A stretch of DNA of 64,000 nucleotides from Actinernus sp. WN-2022 (lineage: Eukaryota; Cnidaria; Anthozoa; Actiniaria; Actinernidae). The notes below the pieces were generated by a model, which searched no databases, was not told the origin of the DNA, and saw nothing but the letters and a program-made list of their open reading frames with translations. Both the position numbers and the translations under genes were made by a program. The first letter of the stretch is position 1; every line of letters begins with the position of its first letter. Below are positions 1 to 11,701 of the stretch, piece by piece. The stretch is from NCBI GenBank assembly GCA_030867875.1, contig JAOWCC010001589.1, forward strand, positions 87,567,537-87,631,536. The letters are read 5' to 3'.

Positions 1-1690
1 TATCTACACGTCCCTGTTCATCCATCATCAAGGAATGCCTTCAATTCATGTACAATTCAGTGTCTTTCGGTTAAGAGTGCTGCCAGTCGACCTCTCGTTC
101 AGTCCCAGAGTGTTCACGAGAGTAGTCGACACAGTGATGGCTCATGTCAGATCTCAAGGGTTGCAGATTCACAATTTTCTGTACGAATTGCTCCTAAGAA
201 GACAGCATTGGCAAGCATTAATCCAGCAGACAAAATCTGCTGACTCTGACCACTCGATTAGGGCTGCCCCCCAGTCTAGAGGAGCTGTCACAGGACTCCA
301 ACACAGTGTTTATATCTGCATGTAGACGTGATGTACCCTCCTGTTCCAAGGGTCACGCGAGCAGTAGCACATGCTCGACGGGTGGCTCTTGTTACGTACG
401 TCATAGCCCAGGACGTGCTATCACTCTTATGGCCGTCTCAGGTGCCGGTCCTTACAGCTGTATCTGCTCCCCAGCAAGGGCTGCCTGTCCGATCGAATTT
501 CATTAGATCATTCATTTCTAAACCCATGCCTCCTGTGGTGGACGAAACCATTCATTGTTCTGTGCGATATGCCCATGCATCTACCAGTGTCTCAGCTTGC
601 CCTCTTCACGGGTGCTTCGATCAAGGGTTGGTGTGTTCATTGTGCACATCATGGATTTGGACGGAAACCGAAGGACACAGACACATAAACGAGTTGGAAC
701 TCCTATAGCCATTCTGAGGGCATTCAACAGCATCAGCGCACTGATCATGCAGGGACCAGGTCATGACAGTGCATCCGGACAACTGCTCAGCAGTGGCATA
801 TACATACGGAACCAAGGAGGCACACACACTCTGTCAATGTTCCACTCACTTGGGAGATCCTACGTGGTGCCAGGAGCACAAGGTCGCCAGTGTTGCCCCG
901 TCACATTCCAGGCAGACTGAATGTTCTCGCGGACAGTCTGTCGGCCAGGAAGAACTAAGTAATTCGGACGGAGTGGTCCTTACATTCGAGCATAGCTCGA
1001 CTCCACTAGTTCAACATTTTCTTCTCAAGCACCGTCAGTCGCGGCAGTCCAACGACCAATGAGCATATGCATTTCCATCATACTGCTCATAGCTCCTTCA
1101 CAGTTTTATCAGCCGTGGCTCCCAACCCTTCTCAACCTACTGGTGGATCAGTTCCCAGAGAGATTCCACCCATAGCCAGCCCACATCCGTGGTGTTCCAC
1201 AGCAACCCAGTTTCCCCCGGCTTCACGTGTGGAGTATATCCAGCGAGGCCTCAGAGAGAGACCTTTATGAAGCCACTTGTCTCGCCCGCACATTAGAAGA
1301 ATCTTGCGCCAGCCTATTCCGGCTGAGATTGCAAATGGTGGGTCTTCCAGGATTGATCCACTCAATGCCTCTCATAATCAACTAGCGGACTAATTCAAGT
1401 TTCTTTTTTCAGCCAAAAGGTTAGCGCCTACAACCATTAAGGGGTATAGGTCAGCTATTAACTCGGTGTTCAAGGCCCAAGGTAGCTGGAACCTGGGCAC
1501 TAAACCAATTTTGTCCTCTTAACGTAGGGCCTTCGATATAGAACGGAATATTTATATTTAGGAGTAATACCTACCTAAAATCTAAATGAAATGGGCCCTT
1601 TGGACGCATACTCCACCTCGCACAACCTGTCTCAGTCCTTCTGAGCGAGCTTCTGGCTCAGTATACAACTCGACAAATTGCAGTTTACGT
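1..1690 (+). mobile_element. Decayed DIRS-type retrotransposon (RT, RNase H, tyrosine recombinase fragments)
   Basis: Reading the plus strand in shifting frames gives an ordered set of DIRS pol fragments. At about 90-210 there is a reverse transcriptase stretch with LSFSPRVFTRVVDTVMAHV followed by QGLQIHNFL, the place where DIRS RTs carry their LDDWL-like catalytic motif (here corrupted). At about 760-900 there is an RNase H stretch (DNCSAVAY, GGTHTLSMF, WCQEHKVASVA). At about 1400-1680 there is the N-terminal core-binding part of a tyrosine recombinase (LFSAKRLAPTTIKGYRSAIN, then FKAQGSWNLGTKPILSS). Frameshifts and stops occur throughout, so it is dead. The left end lies outside the window and no terminal repeat was identified. 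Assignment to DIRS rests on the combination of RT, RNase H and a YR-type recombinase in this order. Confidence 0.75.
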
Positions 1691-1906
1691 GGAATCACAT
1701 ATTGTCTAACGGTGGATTAGCATTATTCATTTTAGATTTTAAGTAACTAATTAATTTACTCAAAAATATCAATTTTCCTTTGGCATATTAACATCAGCTT
1801 CTTTTGCACCTTCTCCCTGGAGAATCTAATTCTTTCTGATCGAATATTATGGAAACTCAAATAATTAGATATATATTACAAAATAAAGATAAGCAGCTCC
1901 TAGAAA
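1691..1906. other. AT-rich stretch without recognisable genes
   Basis: Sequence following the recombinase remnant; the 3' end of the DIRS element may lie here but no terminal repeat could be recognised. Confidence 0.4.
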
Positions 1907-2125
1907 TTATTACTACTATAACTACGTTCGCTGTGGTAAAGTATGTACAATACAAGCTTTCTGTCAGTACTAAAGTGATGACAAGCGTTATTGTTCTAGA
2001 TGGAACAGATAGTGTTATTACTACTATAACTACGTTCACTGTGGTAAAGTATGTACAATAAAAGCGGCTTTCTGTCAGTACTCAAGTGATAACAAGCGTT
2101 ATTGTTCTAGATGGAACAGATAGTG
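1907..2125. repeat. Two-copy tandem duplication (about 108-111 bp)
   Basis: A block starting ttattactactataactacg at 1907 recurs at 2015, and both copies run through gttattgttctagatggaac. The second copy carries a 3-bp insertion and a few substitutions. No coding function is evident. Confidence 0.85.
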
Positions 2126-2859
2126 AAGCCTTTGAAAAAAGTTGTACCCCACACGACGAAACAGCCTCCAGCAGTCGAGAAGAAAGAAGACGGCCAACGA
2201 ACGAACTCTAATGACAAGAGGTAATATACGAGTTTGGGAGTGAGAGGGGTCGAATCGTAGACACTCTTGTTTTATTGATAATTGTAATAACTATCGAAGC
2301 TAAGTTAAAGTGTCCCTAACCCCATATTAGTTTTATTTATTTTCAAAGGCTATATTGAGGACGAATGAAAAACAAAAAAAATGACGTCGGTGCAATCCCT
2401 GATTTTTAAATCGTGATTAAAGTCCCAGGAATTTTGTTACACGACCGCGCAGATTGGGGTCTTGGTCGAGTGACGTAAGATCAGGCAAAATAGATTGTTC
2501 ACTTGCACTTGTTGTATTTTATTTTATTTTATTAGCTTCGCCAACAGCAATATATAGAATGAAATATAAAGGAAAAGCATACACATAAGCAACAAAATAC
2601 ATTCGGTTTGCAGGGGAACCGCAACAGCGAATGGCCAATTACTTCGGGCCCATAACGTTAAGAACCATAAAACCTGAATACAAATATTATGATAAGTATG
2701 ATGCAGCAATTACATACAGCAAGAAACTGGACGAGTTAGACTGCGGGAAGAATTACACTTCGGACAAATGGTTTTAAACGTGCGTGGGTTTTCTCAATCA
2801 TAACAGGATACGGGAGATGAAAAATAATACTTAAGCATAATAGACTTAAATGAAGGAAG
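2126..2859. other. No gene recognised
   Basis: Low-complexity AT-rich sequence. Open frames here are short and match nothing I recognise. Confidence 0.5.
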
Positions 2860-3480
2860 GCTGTCCATGTTTAGGTTGAGTTCGTCAGCAAGAATGTTCC
2901 AAATTCTACTCGTTCTAATAAAGAAGGAATTGTGATAAGATGAGGTTTTACATTTTAACTACGTTACTGGATGATGATCTAGTAGTTCTAGTATTGCGAA
3001 TAACAGGAATGACCGAGGAGTTCATACTGACTAGGCCATGAGTGATTTTAAAGAAGAAAACCATATCTAGATATTCATAACCTCGTCATTTAATCAGTGT
3101 CAGTAGAAAATGGAAGTTGTAGGGTGTACTTAGTCGCTCGCCTCTGGATTCTCTCTAGTTTCGTAATCAGTTCGATTGTCTGCGGCACCCAGATCTGAGT
3201 GGCGTAACCTAAGTGAGGACGCATCAGGGCGAGATACAAAGTGCGTCTAACTGTGGTACTTTGTATTGATATTGTATTCCTTCTTTATGTAACCAAGAAG
3301 CTTGTTCGCCCGCGCAGACTGTTGTATTGTTGTGGATACCCGATCTACGTCACACAATGCACGATGTACTAGACCAAGGCTTCTAATTTGTGTACTGCCG
3401 CTCAGTCGTGAAAAGAGCCGGGTCGCTTTTCGCCTAGTTTTGAACAGGTCGTAGCCAATCAAGGATTCACGCAAAAACAA
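2860..3480 (-). pseudogene. LINE reverse transcriptase C-terminal relic (CR1/L2-like)
   Basis: Read on the minus strand in two frames. First comes SARANKLLGYIKK near 3290, then, after a frameshift, RRTLYLALMRPHLGYATQIW and ERIQRRATKYTLQLPF around 3110-3250, then decayed sequence down to about 2860. This is the typical 3' part of the RT ORF of CR1/L2-like non-LTR retrotransposons in marine invertebrates (the LVRPxLxYAxxVW box followed by the ERIQRRATK segment). Several stops and frameshifts make it a relic. The fingers and palm motifs (YADD) are missing, consistent with 5' truncation. Confidence 0.8.
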
Positions 3481-4008
3481 AACTTTTGTTCACAGAATTA
3501 CTCCAAAGACTATGAGGATTAAAATAAATAAAATTGGGTTTAGGACAGTTTTTTTTACAAACATAAAAAAATAATCAATTTTAAAACGTATTTTATTTAC
3601 AAATGTGGCGGGCCCGCAGGTATAGCTAGGCGCTATATATTCTAGGCGGGCCTAGTCCTAGTCCTATACAAAAACAAAAATATGTACGTTTACATTTCAT
3701 CATGAGGAGGAGAGGAAACTTAGAACAAAATAAATACTATAATATTGATAAGTAACGACGGTATGAAAGTATCAATATTGTGAGGAACAGAACAGAAATT
3801 ATCTTTTAAAAGTTCAGTTGGACGTTATAGCCAGCGTATCAATATAAGAGTCTTCCGTTTTGAGAATGTCATAAAGAGCTTTTTTCAGCTTTCGTCTAAA
3901 GTCTTTTTTGTTAAGTATTCTAAGGCAGAAGGGGATCTCATTCTACAGCTTGAAAGTTTTTTTTTTTTGTATTTCAGTTCGTGAATTTTAATATAATAAT
4001 TATTGATT
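3481..4008. other. No gene recognised
   Basis: AT-rich sequence with a T-run at 3959-3968. No coding or RNA gene is supported. Confidence 0.5.
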
Positions 4009-4151
4009 TTTATAATATAGATACGATAGTACGCGCGCTCTGATTGGCTAAGAAGCCATGTTTTATCAGAGTATATAACATGGTTAGCCGTGTTATATAG
4101 TTTTCAACTGGCGGTTTCCTTTCATCGCGCGCGTAAATCTATATTATATAA
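4009..4151. mobile_element. Foldback element (MITE-like)
   Basis: Inverted ends: ataatatagat plus tacgcgcgc near 4009-4040 against gcgcgcgtaaatctatattat near 4125-4148. The interior holds a second small palindrome around the ctgattggct and ttatataacatgg motifs. No coding capacity. Confidence 0.6.
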
Positions 4152-4335
4152 CAGATAAAGAAGCCTTAAATCCATGTTTTATACAATCATAAAACACTCT
4201 GGTCATTTGAGAACACTCTAGAAATGTTGAAAGCACGCGCCTTCGGCTTGTGCTTTAACATTTCTCTCATGTTCTCAAATGCCCATCGTGTTTTATGATA
4301 GTATAAAACATGGCTAAGGCTTCTTTATTTGTTAA
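4152..4335. mobile_element. Foldback element with long imperfect hairpin
   Basis: The left arm (aaagaagcc, ccatgttttata, ataaaacac, catttgagaac, gaaatgtt) is mirrored by the right arm (aacatttct, gttctcaaatg, gtgttttat, tataaaacatgg, ggcttcttt). The centre is near 4240 in gcgccttcggcttgtgc. This is the structure of a non-autonomous foldback element. Confidence 0.7.
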
Positions 4336-4452
4336 ATAGCATTGGATTCGGCACAAAAAACGTTCGCCGTCAAAGACATTACTATTACCGATTATAGGCA
4401 CAACTCGCCGGCAGAACACTATACAAAATATGCCCTAGTTAAAGGAGCTGTA

Positions 4453-4484
4453 TGGTGGCCCAGGACTGCCATAGCAAAAATGAA

Positions 4485-4521
<37 letters not shown>

Positions 4522-4748
4522 AATAAAAATTGAAAGGAAAATGAAACGAAATTAAATTAAAATCAAATCGAAATTAAAAGCAAAATCAAATTAAAAGTAA
4601 ATCAAAAACAAAAACAAAATCAATTGAAAAGCAAACGCATTTCAAAATGAAAATAAATTGAAATAAAATACCTCTTGGCCCATTGCTGCCATTGAAAAAA
4701 AAATTCAAATTGAAATTCAAATTGCTCGTGGCCCATCGCTGCCATAGA
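4453..4748 (+). repeat. Three spaced copies of a GGCCCA...TGCCAT motif in the left arm
   Basis: The motif tggcccaggactgccatag (about 4454), ttggcccattgctgccattg (about 4676) and gtggcccatcgctgccatag (about 4729) occur in the same orientation. They are mirrored in the right arm at about 7010-7305. Spaced terminal and subterminal repeats are where many transposases bind; that role here is inference. Confidence 0.65.
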
Positions 4749-4808
4749 CCATGATGCATTGCTTGTGTATATGTGTTCACGAGTAAACACAAACTTGATT
4801 CATCCAAG

Positions 4809-5564
4809 ATGGCGGGGGCAAGAATCAGAAATACGGGCTGGATTGAAGACGAACGCTTAAAGGAACAGCTAACAAACTATGTTAGAAGTGGACTGCGTAG
4901 AAATGAAATCTTAAGTTTTATGGAGAGGGACTTTGGAGAATACGCTTGGAGTATACGAACTCTTGATCGTCGCATGCAACATTTTGACATTCGTTATACC
5001 GATACTGAAGTACCTTTGGACGATGTTCAAACGGCGGTAAAGATGGAACTTGAAGGTCCTGGACGACTTCTGGGTTACAGAGCCATGCATGCAAAATTAA
5101 GACAAGAGTATCACCTCAATGTCCCAAGAAACTTAGTACATGATGTCATGTTTGATATTGACCCAAATCTACTGGAAAATCGCCGTCCAAATACCAAGGA
5201 AAAGAAAGCCAAAGGAAATTTCATGACCAAAGGCACAAACTGGGTACATTCATTGGACGGCCATGACAAACTAATGGGCTACCAAAATAGCACGTTTCCA
5301 TTGGCAATTTATGGAGCTGTCGATACAGCTAGTAGAAAAATTCTATGGTTAAAGGTGTGGGTCAGCAATTCAGATCCCAAAAGAATCGCGCTCTGGTATT
5401 TAGAGTATTTACATTCGACCAGACGCATGGCTTCAATCCTTAGAATGGACAAAGGCACAGAAACGGGTGTAATGGCTACAATGCATGCATTTCTACGAGA
5501 AAAACATGGTGATATGGATGATCCATCCGACACAGTAGTGTATGGACCATCAACATCAAATCAG
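4809..5564 (+). CDS. Integrase/transposase-like DDE protein, 5' exon only (left palindrome arm)
   Basis: The open frame starts at 4773; the Met at 4809 (MAGARIRNTG) is a likelier start because the preceding 12 residues look untranslated. The N-terminal half is a helical, probably DNA-binding region (about residues 15-120). It is followed by a retroviral-integrase-fold core with an acidic residue in HSLDGHDKL (Asp162 of the longer frame) and a second in RMDKGTETG (Asp226). It ends at GPSTSNQ, immediately followed by gtaatt, a good splice donor. In relatives of this widespread animal integrase-core family the next residues lead to the third catalytic acid. Those residues are absent here because the palindrome turns before a second exon. 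The copy is therefore catalytically incomplete as it stands. Confidence 0.7.
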
Positions 5565-5701
5565 GTAATTTATTATTGTGGTAGATTATTGATCAAGCCA
5601 CTATTAAAGTGATATTTATACATTGTATATATATTAATATATTAAAACCTTTAATAATAGGTGATTGGCTTAACATTGGAAAATATGTGAGGATGTGGTA
5701 G

Positions 5702-6056
5702 TGCCATAAAACTAATATATCCTTGCACACACACACATTTTATATGTGTGTATATATATCTCAAATTAAAATTCCACGTGAGGAAATTGAATACATAATG
5801 AATCATGTGACTTTATTGTAGTATTGTAGTCTTTTCATCTGGACAACCTTTTTGAGAATGACTGTATATAACAATTATTATTAGACTACAAGTTCAAGTG
5901 TTCTATGAGGCAATAGTCAACAAGGCACGTAGCGGCGAGTTGACTATCCTCAGAAAACGAGAACGAGTAGTCTAATTGTTTTAGCATAAACCATCCAGTA
6001 GGTCAGTAGAAAATGACAGAAACAATAATTCATCGAGAAACTATGAGGATAGTCAA
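5702..6056. other. Spacer of the palindrome
   Basis: Single-copy DNA between the arms with a CA/TA microsatellite near 5727-5760. A small inverted pair lies inside it: gaggcaatagtcaac at about 5909 and gttgactatcctc at about 5939. The string gaggatagtcaact recurs at the right arm's inner edge (6046-6059). No exon completing the DDE gene was found. Confidence 0.7.
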
Positions 6057-6193
6057 CTACCACATCCTCACATATTTTCCAATGTTAAGCCAATCACCTA
6101 TTATTAAAGGTTTTAATATATTAATATATATACAATGTATAAATATCACTTTAATAGTGGCTTGATCAATAATCTACCACAATAATAAATTAC

Positions 6194-6949
6194 CTGATTT
6201 GATGTTGATGGTCCATACACTACTGTGTCGGATGGATCATCCATATCACCATGTTTTTCTCGTAGAAATGCATGCATTGTGGCCATTACACCCGTTTCTG
6301 TGCCTTTGTCCATTCTAAGGATTGAAGCCATGCGTCTGGTCGAATGTAAATACTCTAAATACCAGAGCGCGATTCTTTTGGGATCTGAATTGCTGACCCA
6401 CACCTTTAACCATATAATTTTTCTACTAGCTGTATCGACAGCTCCATAAATTGCCAATGGAAACGTGCTATTTTGGTAGCCCATTAGTTTGTCATGGCCG
6501 TCCAATGAATGTACCCAGTTTGTGCCTTTGGTCATGAAATTTCCTTTGGCTTTCTTTTCCTTGGTATTTGGACGGCGATTTTCCAGTAGATTTGGGTCAA
6601 TATCAAACATGACATCATGTACTAAGTTTCTTGGGACATTGAGGTGATACTCTTGTCTTAATTTTGCATGCATGGCTCTGTAACCCAGAAGTCGTCCAGG
6701 ACCTTCAAGTTCCATCTTTACCGCCGTTTGAACATCGTCCAAAGGTACTTCAGTATCGGTATAACGAATGTCAAAATGTTGCATGCGACGATCAAGAGTT
6801 CGTATACTCCAAGCGTATTCTCCAAAGTCCCTCTCCATAAAACTTAAGATTTCATTTCTACGCAGTCCACTTCTAACATAGTTTGTTAGCTGTTCCTTTA
6901 AGCGTTCGTCTTCAATCCAGCCCGTATTTCTGATTCTTGCCCCCGCCAT
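6194..6949 (-). CDS. Integrase/transposase-like DDE protein, 5' exon only (right palindrome arm)
   Basis: Mirror copy of the 4809-5564 exon, on the opposite strand, with Ile for Leu at one position (SRKIIWL instead of SRKILWL) as the only residue change noticed. The same start (MAGARIRNTG), the same two acidic core residues and the same abrupt end at STSNQ before a gtaatt donor are present. Transcription of both copies would run convergently into the spacer and give RNAs complementary over more than 1 kb. No 3' exon with the third catalytic residue is present, so it cannot make a full enzyme without a distant exon. Confidence 0.7.
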
Positions 6950-7311
6950 CTTGGATGAATCAAGTTTGTGTTTACTCGTGAACACATATACACAAGCAAT
7001 GCATCATGGTCTATGGCAGCGATGGGCCACGAGCAATTTGAATTTCAATTTGAATTTTTTTTTCAATGGCAGCAATGGGCCAAGAGGTATTTTATTTCAA
7101 TTTATTTTCATTTTGAAATGCGTTTGCTTTTCAATTGATTTTGTTTTTATTTTTGATTTACTTTTAATTTGATTTTGCTTTTAATTTCGATTTGATTTTA
7201 ATTTAATTTCGTTTCATTTTCCTTTCAATTTTTATTCCATTTTTTTTTTTTTTTTTGTTTTTTTTTTTTTGTTCATTTTTGCTATGGCAGTCCTGGGCCA
7301 CCATAGAGCTG

Positions 7312-7639
7312 TGTCACCGTAAGGGACACGCCTTTATGTTCCGGGCCGGAACAATTATTTTCAGTGTTTTTTATCAGTATAAACTGACGACCCTAGCACA
7401 CGTGTGGGATGGATGAAATCAAAGTAAATGTACAAAAATGATTAACAAACTGTGCGTCTTCAAGGAAAACATTGCATATCCTTTCAATCAATCGTTAAGG
7501 GAGGGGACTTTAAGTGTTTGAAGCCAATTAACAGCCACCGATGGAACATTGATTCCACACACAGCGCCTTTAGCACACACAAGCTGGTTCTTCATGTTCT
7601 GTCAGTAAACAGAATGAAAAAAATGCACGCTCGAGGTCT
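7312..7639. other. No gene recognised
   Basis: Flank of the palindrome; short open frames only. Confidence 0.4.
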
Positions 7640-7755
7640 ATGTTCTTCAATATTTACATCAACGATATCATCCAATGCTATCAACAACGTATGCTGACGA
7701 CATTACTGAATATACTGCAAGTAATGAAACGTGCCTTATTTAATTGCAGAACGCT
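7640..7755 (+). pseudogene. Scrap of a LINE reverse transcriptase palm (YADD region)
   Basis: FFNIYINDIIQ in one frame (from 7640) is followed, after a one-base shift, by TYADDITEYTASNE (about 7686-7727). Together these match RT motifs 4-5 (xLYINDLxx ... YADDT) of non-LTR retrotransposons. Nothing further of the RT could be followed. The open frame continues to 7930 with residues I do not recognise. Confidence 0.65.
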
Positions 7756-7979
7756 CCATGAACGACTCGATGTGGACACGAAACCTAACAAGGAAATGGA
7801 CTTTAGTAACATTGTAGGGTCATGCAGTAAGACAAAGAAACCATCGATGACTGAAGTTAAGAGAAACCACAACACAGAACCTGAAGACAAAGACTTCGTA
7901 GATGATCCTGACGTCCCTCCGCTCATTTAATAACTTATACAATTGTCATGTAGACAGCACAGATCAGCGGTTATGTAAG

Positions 7980-8072
7980 GGTTAGATAATGGCACGAGAG
8001 TTCTATCATTTTATCGAGCATCTAGATAGGGCACTCTAAATCACATAGAACTCGAGTGTTCATTATCTAACC
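7980..8072. mobile_element. 93-bp foldback element
   Basis: Perfect 12-bp ends ggttagataatg and cattatctaacc, with further pairing inside (cacgagagttctat against atagaactcgagtg). No target duplication could be assigned. Confidence 0.7.
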
Positions 8073-8181
8073 GTCTCAGAATTTAGTCACATCCACGAAA
8101 AAAAAATTCTGAAATTATTGGCAACTACTGTAAGAAACTCTGAACATTTCGAAATAATATACAGGGTCTAGACTAGGGGAG

Positions 8182-8265
8182 TAATAGAGAATACTAATAA
8201 GGCTATTGTTTTCTATTGTTTCATAGCCTTTTTAGTATTCTCTATATAGAGAATACTAATTACTT
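8182..8265. repeat. Short foldback with repeated agagaatactaa arms
   Basis: agagaatactaataaggctat is answered by atagcctttttagtattctct, and then agagaatactaattac appears once more in the first orientation. This gives a three-arm structure able to form either of two hairpins. Confidence 0.7.
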
Positions 8266-9094
8266 AACTATGGGATTTAGACAGCTGAAATGGGGAACGC
8301 TGATTGGTCGAGTGGGTGTGACCATGTTCTAAGAAATAAGTTAGAAGCAGCAAGAGATTTGCTAGATTATGATATCTGGAGCCGGGCTTATTGTCCACCC
8401 CCACAGCAATATAAACCAGCTCTCCATATACATCCACTACATCCTTTTGATAACCTTCCAAACTCAACACCATCACAAACAAATATAAAATGTGAATTGT
8501 CCAATATTAAAATGATATGTAGTCTGCAGAATAATCGATACAACAACTGCAAAATGTTTTTGGTTTCAGTATAACTATATTATAATTATAAACTGTAATG
8601 ATACAAAAAAACAGCAACTCAAACTACAGCACGTCTTTCAAAGAAACTCATTCTCTTATGTGTTTTTGAAAAAGCTCAATTTTATTAACGTTTTCGTTGA
8701 AGTGCAACCCTCCAAGTGTAAACGGTCTCGTTTGGAATATTGCATTTAGCTGACGTGGTGGTCTGGTCATACAAAGCTTTACCGCCTACACTTGATTACA
8801 TTTTGATTGACTGTGGGCTATTTCGAAATGAGACTTGAAACAACGAAAACAGTAATAATAATTATAACCCATCAAATATGTTCTCTCGCGTGATTGGTGA
8901 AATGCGTGAGATGACAACTAATATTAGCGATTATAACATACTCCACAAAATATCTGGATTCTGATTGGTCAATGACGAGCGCTTGCATCTAAAGGTTATT
9001 GAGTACACAGTCGCATGCTGTCAGCAAATGTTTGGTCAGTAGAAAATTATTATAAACAAAAAATCACAAACTGATCGTGCCATACTTGATTTAT
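8266..9094. other. No gene recognised
   Basis: A 94-codon open frame at 8290-8574 has no recognisable features. Several fragments of the type ctgattggt and ctcgcgtgattggtg resemble foldback-element debris. Confidence 0.4.
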
Positions 9095-9184
9095 AGGCAG
9101 TGATATTTTGAAAGTTCTCAAATTGCGGCACTCGCGTAAGGGCTCGTGCAATTATCAGAACTTTCAAAATATCACTCCGTGCCT
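9095..9184. mobile_element. 90-bp foldback element
   Basis: The arm aggcagtgatattttgaaag is mirrored by ctttcaaaatatcactccgt then gcct, pairing further through tctcaaattgcggcactcgc. The loop is near 9138. Confidence 0.75.
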
Positions 9185-10733
9185 GTAAACACGTCATCCG
9201 TATAGAACTCGCGTTCATGCGATTTGCTCTATAGATATCCTCGGACAAACGTCAGTGCATATTTCAATGACACATGGTATTTAACTCTTCTTTAGCTTTT
9301 GAACTTCCAGTTGCACAAGTGAAAACACTTGAATACCTTGGTTATAAATACAAGCAGTCATGTTTATTTGTTTTACGATCATCAGCTAGTCTTTACGGAC
9401 ATATTTTGTAATGGTAAAAAAGGTATTCACTTATTTTGCGCAAATTCTATATGAATATATTCAAATGCGCTTCACAATGTTATCGTTGTGATACGGACTG
9501 CTATTGTGGCGCAATGTGCTGCCGTGCAGTTTACAATCATGAGTGATTGTTAGTACCTCAGAATACCAGGCTGTTGTGTCGGGAGACAACCCGTACTCTT
9601 TCTCGAAATGACACTCGTTCCCACGTATAGATTAGAACAGGAAGGAGACAGGCCAACGACTTAAGTAATGGTCCAGATAAGAACCGTAGTAGAATCCATT
9701 GTTCTGCGGCAATGAGACTCTCCCAGATACGATTTTGCTTGAATATGCCTTCAGTGCTTTACGAGGTATCTACCTTCCAAACTACATCTCGAAAATAAAG
9801 TATGTTTTTATGCTATTGGCTCTTTTTCTGTGAAAACGCAGAGAAGCCACCATCCAGCCAATGGGATATAGAGAAAACAAAGGATTTTTCAATCGCAAAT
9901 TTGAGAACTTTCCCCACACGATATTCTTCGAAATTAAACCATAGTTAGTTTGATCAAAAATAAATTCAAACAACTACCATGGACGGTATAAGAAACAAAT
10001 TCCTACTTTTGACTCAAAACAGTCTTATAGCCACACGTTTGTAAATATAACATTTTATTACTTGTTGCTGTTTGGGTCAATAAAAATGTTCGAAACCTAA
10101 TGTGCTCAGTACGACCAAAATATAGATCTACTCATGCAAGGAGAATTGATAAATATTCATTCTGTTTGTTACAGTATGACTACTAAGTCTTCTCACCTTA
10201 TCTAGTAAGAGAAGCATGAATTCTTGCTTCTTGCACTAGCTTTCCAATACTGTTTTTGTGAATTGTAAGAATCATTATTCCGTTTGATATGGCACACTCA
10301 TAATAAGAGCAAGTTATGGTAATAGAGCAACCTCATTTGACGTATGAAACCCTTAGTTTTTTTTTAAAGCTAAGATCAGAAAAAAGAAAATGCTACAAAA
10401 TAATTATTAATGCATTCCCCCTTTCAGAATAGAGTCCCTTTTTAAAATATTTTATTAACCAACAACAAACATGAATCTGATAAGACACCCACTTACAAAA
10501 ATTAATGTAATTATTAGATCTTGATATTTATCAAAGAAACAATGCATAAAAAAAGAATATTTAAAGTTGAAACAACTAACATAACTTGCTAACATGGATG
10601 CGAGAGTGGCACTATTTTTCTAGTGATTCAAAAACTGTTTTAGCTATGCAGTTAGCTTGATTAAAAATGGCTTTTAAATCAGGCACAATAGCAAGATACG
10701 ACTTGAGAATTTACAGAGAAGTCTTAGGTCACA
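9185..10733. other. No gene recognised
   Basis: AT-rich intergenic DNA. No exon, RNA gene or repeat structure could be supported by eye. Confidence 0.4.
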
Positions 10734-11112
10734 GCTAGATTCCATCTGCCAGAAGGTCACAATCCCAGAATGCACTGCACTATTTTCTCAATGTCATATA
10801 CCCAAATATGTAGGGTACAAAATAAAGCTACGCTTAGAAATTTAGGCGAACAAGTAAGCTTCCCTTGACTATCAGCCCTACAAAGACCCAAACCGAAATC
10901 CTACCCCAATTATTAACCTAGTAAACCCTAACTGTTCCTATCTCTTATGCCACACAGGATTTGCTGTGAACAACTGCTTTTTTAGAACTTTTATGCTGCA
11001 TGCCATTTCATTAGCAGGTGTTACTGTCTTGATTAGACACCAGGTCTTGTTCTCTGAAGTTTTTGGTACAGTGCATTTTGGGATTGCATCCTTCTGGCGG
11101 ATGGAATCTAGC
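10734..11112. mobile_element. Inverted-repeat element (about 380 bp), downstream of TOMM20
   Basis: The left end gctagattccatctgccaga continues aggtcacaatcccagaatgcactg. It is mirrored at the right end by cagtgcattttgggattgcatccttctgg then cggatggaatctagc, giving arms of about 48 bp with a few mismatches. There is no coding capacity. It lies in the 3' flank or 3' UTR area of TOMM20. Confidence 0.7.
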
Positions 11113-11701
11113 CATGACTGAAGTGCCTATTATCAGGCCTTGATCTTTGTAATGAGCCCATTGCTTGTGATCACTTTGTTGGGATTATTATTTCTCCCTT
11201 GCTGTTCCACGATGTGCAAATAGATCTTTAATCCAGTGATTCTCCCTCTTCTGCAACCTTCTAAAAGTAAAATAGAATAGGCATGGTTTGTGAAAAAGGT
11301 TGTTATAGTGGACAAGTTGCACCATAGAAGAGTGGTTACCGGTAGTGGTATAGTGCCACTTATTCACTGTATACTGTGGATTGGGTCCCAACCAACATAC
11401 CAGTATGTTCTATTTAACATGCAGTGGCCACTTTCAATTTCAATGTGGTCAGTAATTAAGTTTGTTCAAGGAGTGGAATGGGGTTATACACAGGTGTTTA
11501 TCTACAGGGGGGACTGGTCATACATTCTACAGTATAGACGTGTACAATAGTGGTAAAGTGTGACATCACAAATTTGCAAAATTTCAATTTGGAATTTTTA
11601 GACCACTGATTCGGAACGAGCAACATGAAAGAACACAACAAAAATGAGGAATATACGATGAATAGTGACTGAGATGTGGCCACTGGAATGCACAATTTTC
11701 T
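11113..11701 (-). other. 3' flank of TOMM20; last short exon not located
   Basis: If exon 4 is spliced at the GTACAG after codon AAG (11744), a final exon of a few codons should lie here or further left. I could not identify it. Confidence 0.3.

Larger units (their letters stand above)
4447..7311. mobile_element. Large palindrome: inverted duplication of a DDE-gene-bearing element
   Basis: The left arm 4447-5701 is repeated, inverted, at 6057-7311 with near-complete identity; one amino-acid difference was seen across 279 codons. The outermost sequence is gtggcccaggactgccatag on the left and its complement on the right. A unique spacer of about 355 bp lies at 5702-6056. Each arm holds the same open frame, so the two gene copies converge on the spacer. 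The arms carry a poly-A run (left 4487-4518, right as poly-T 7240-7272) and three related short repeats near the outer ends. The near-identity implies a recent origin or ongoing gene conversion. Confidence 0.9.

Noticed and set aside
8290..8574. 94-codon plus-strand frame
   Set aside because: No recognisable domain; overlapped by an antisense frame and surrounded by foldback debris.
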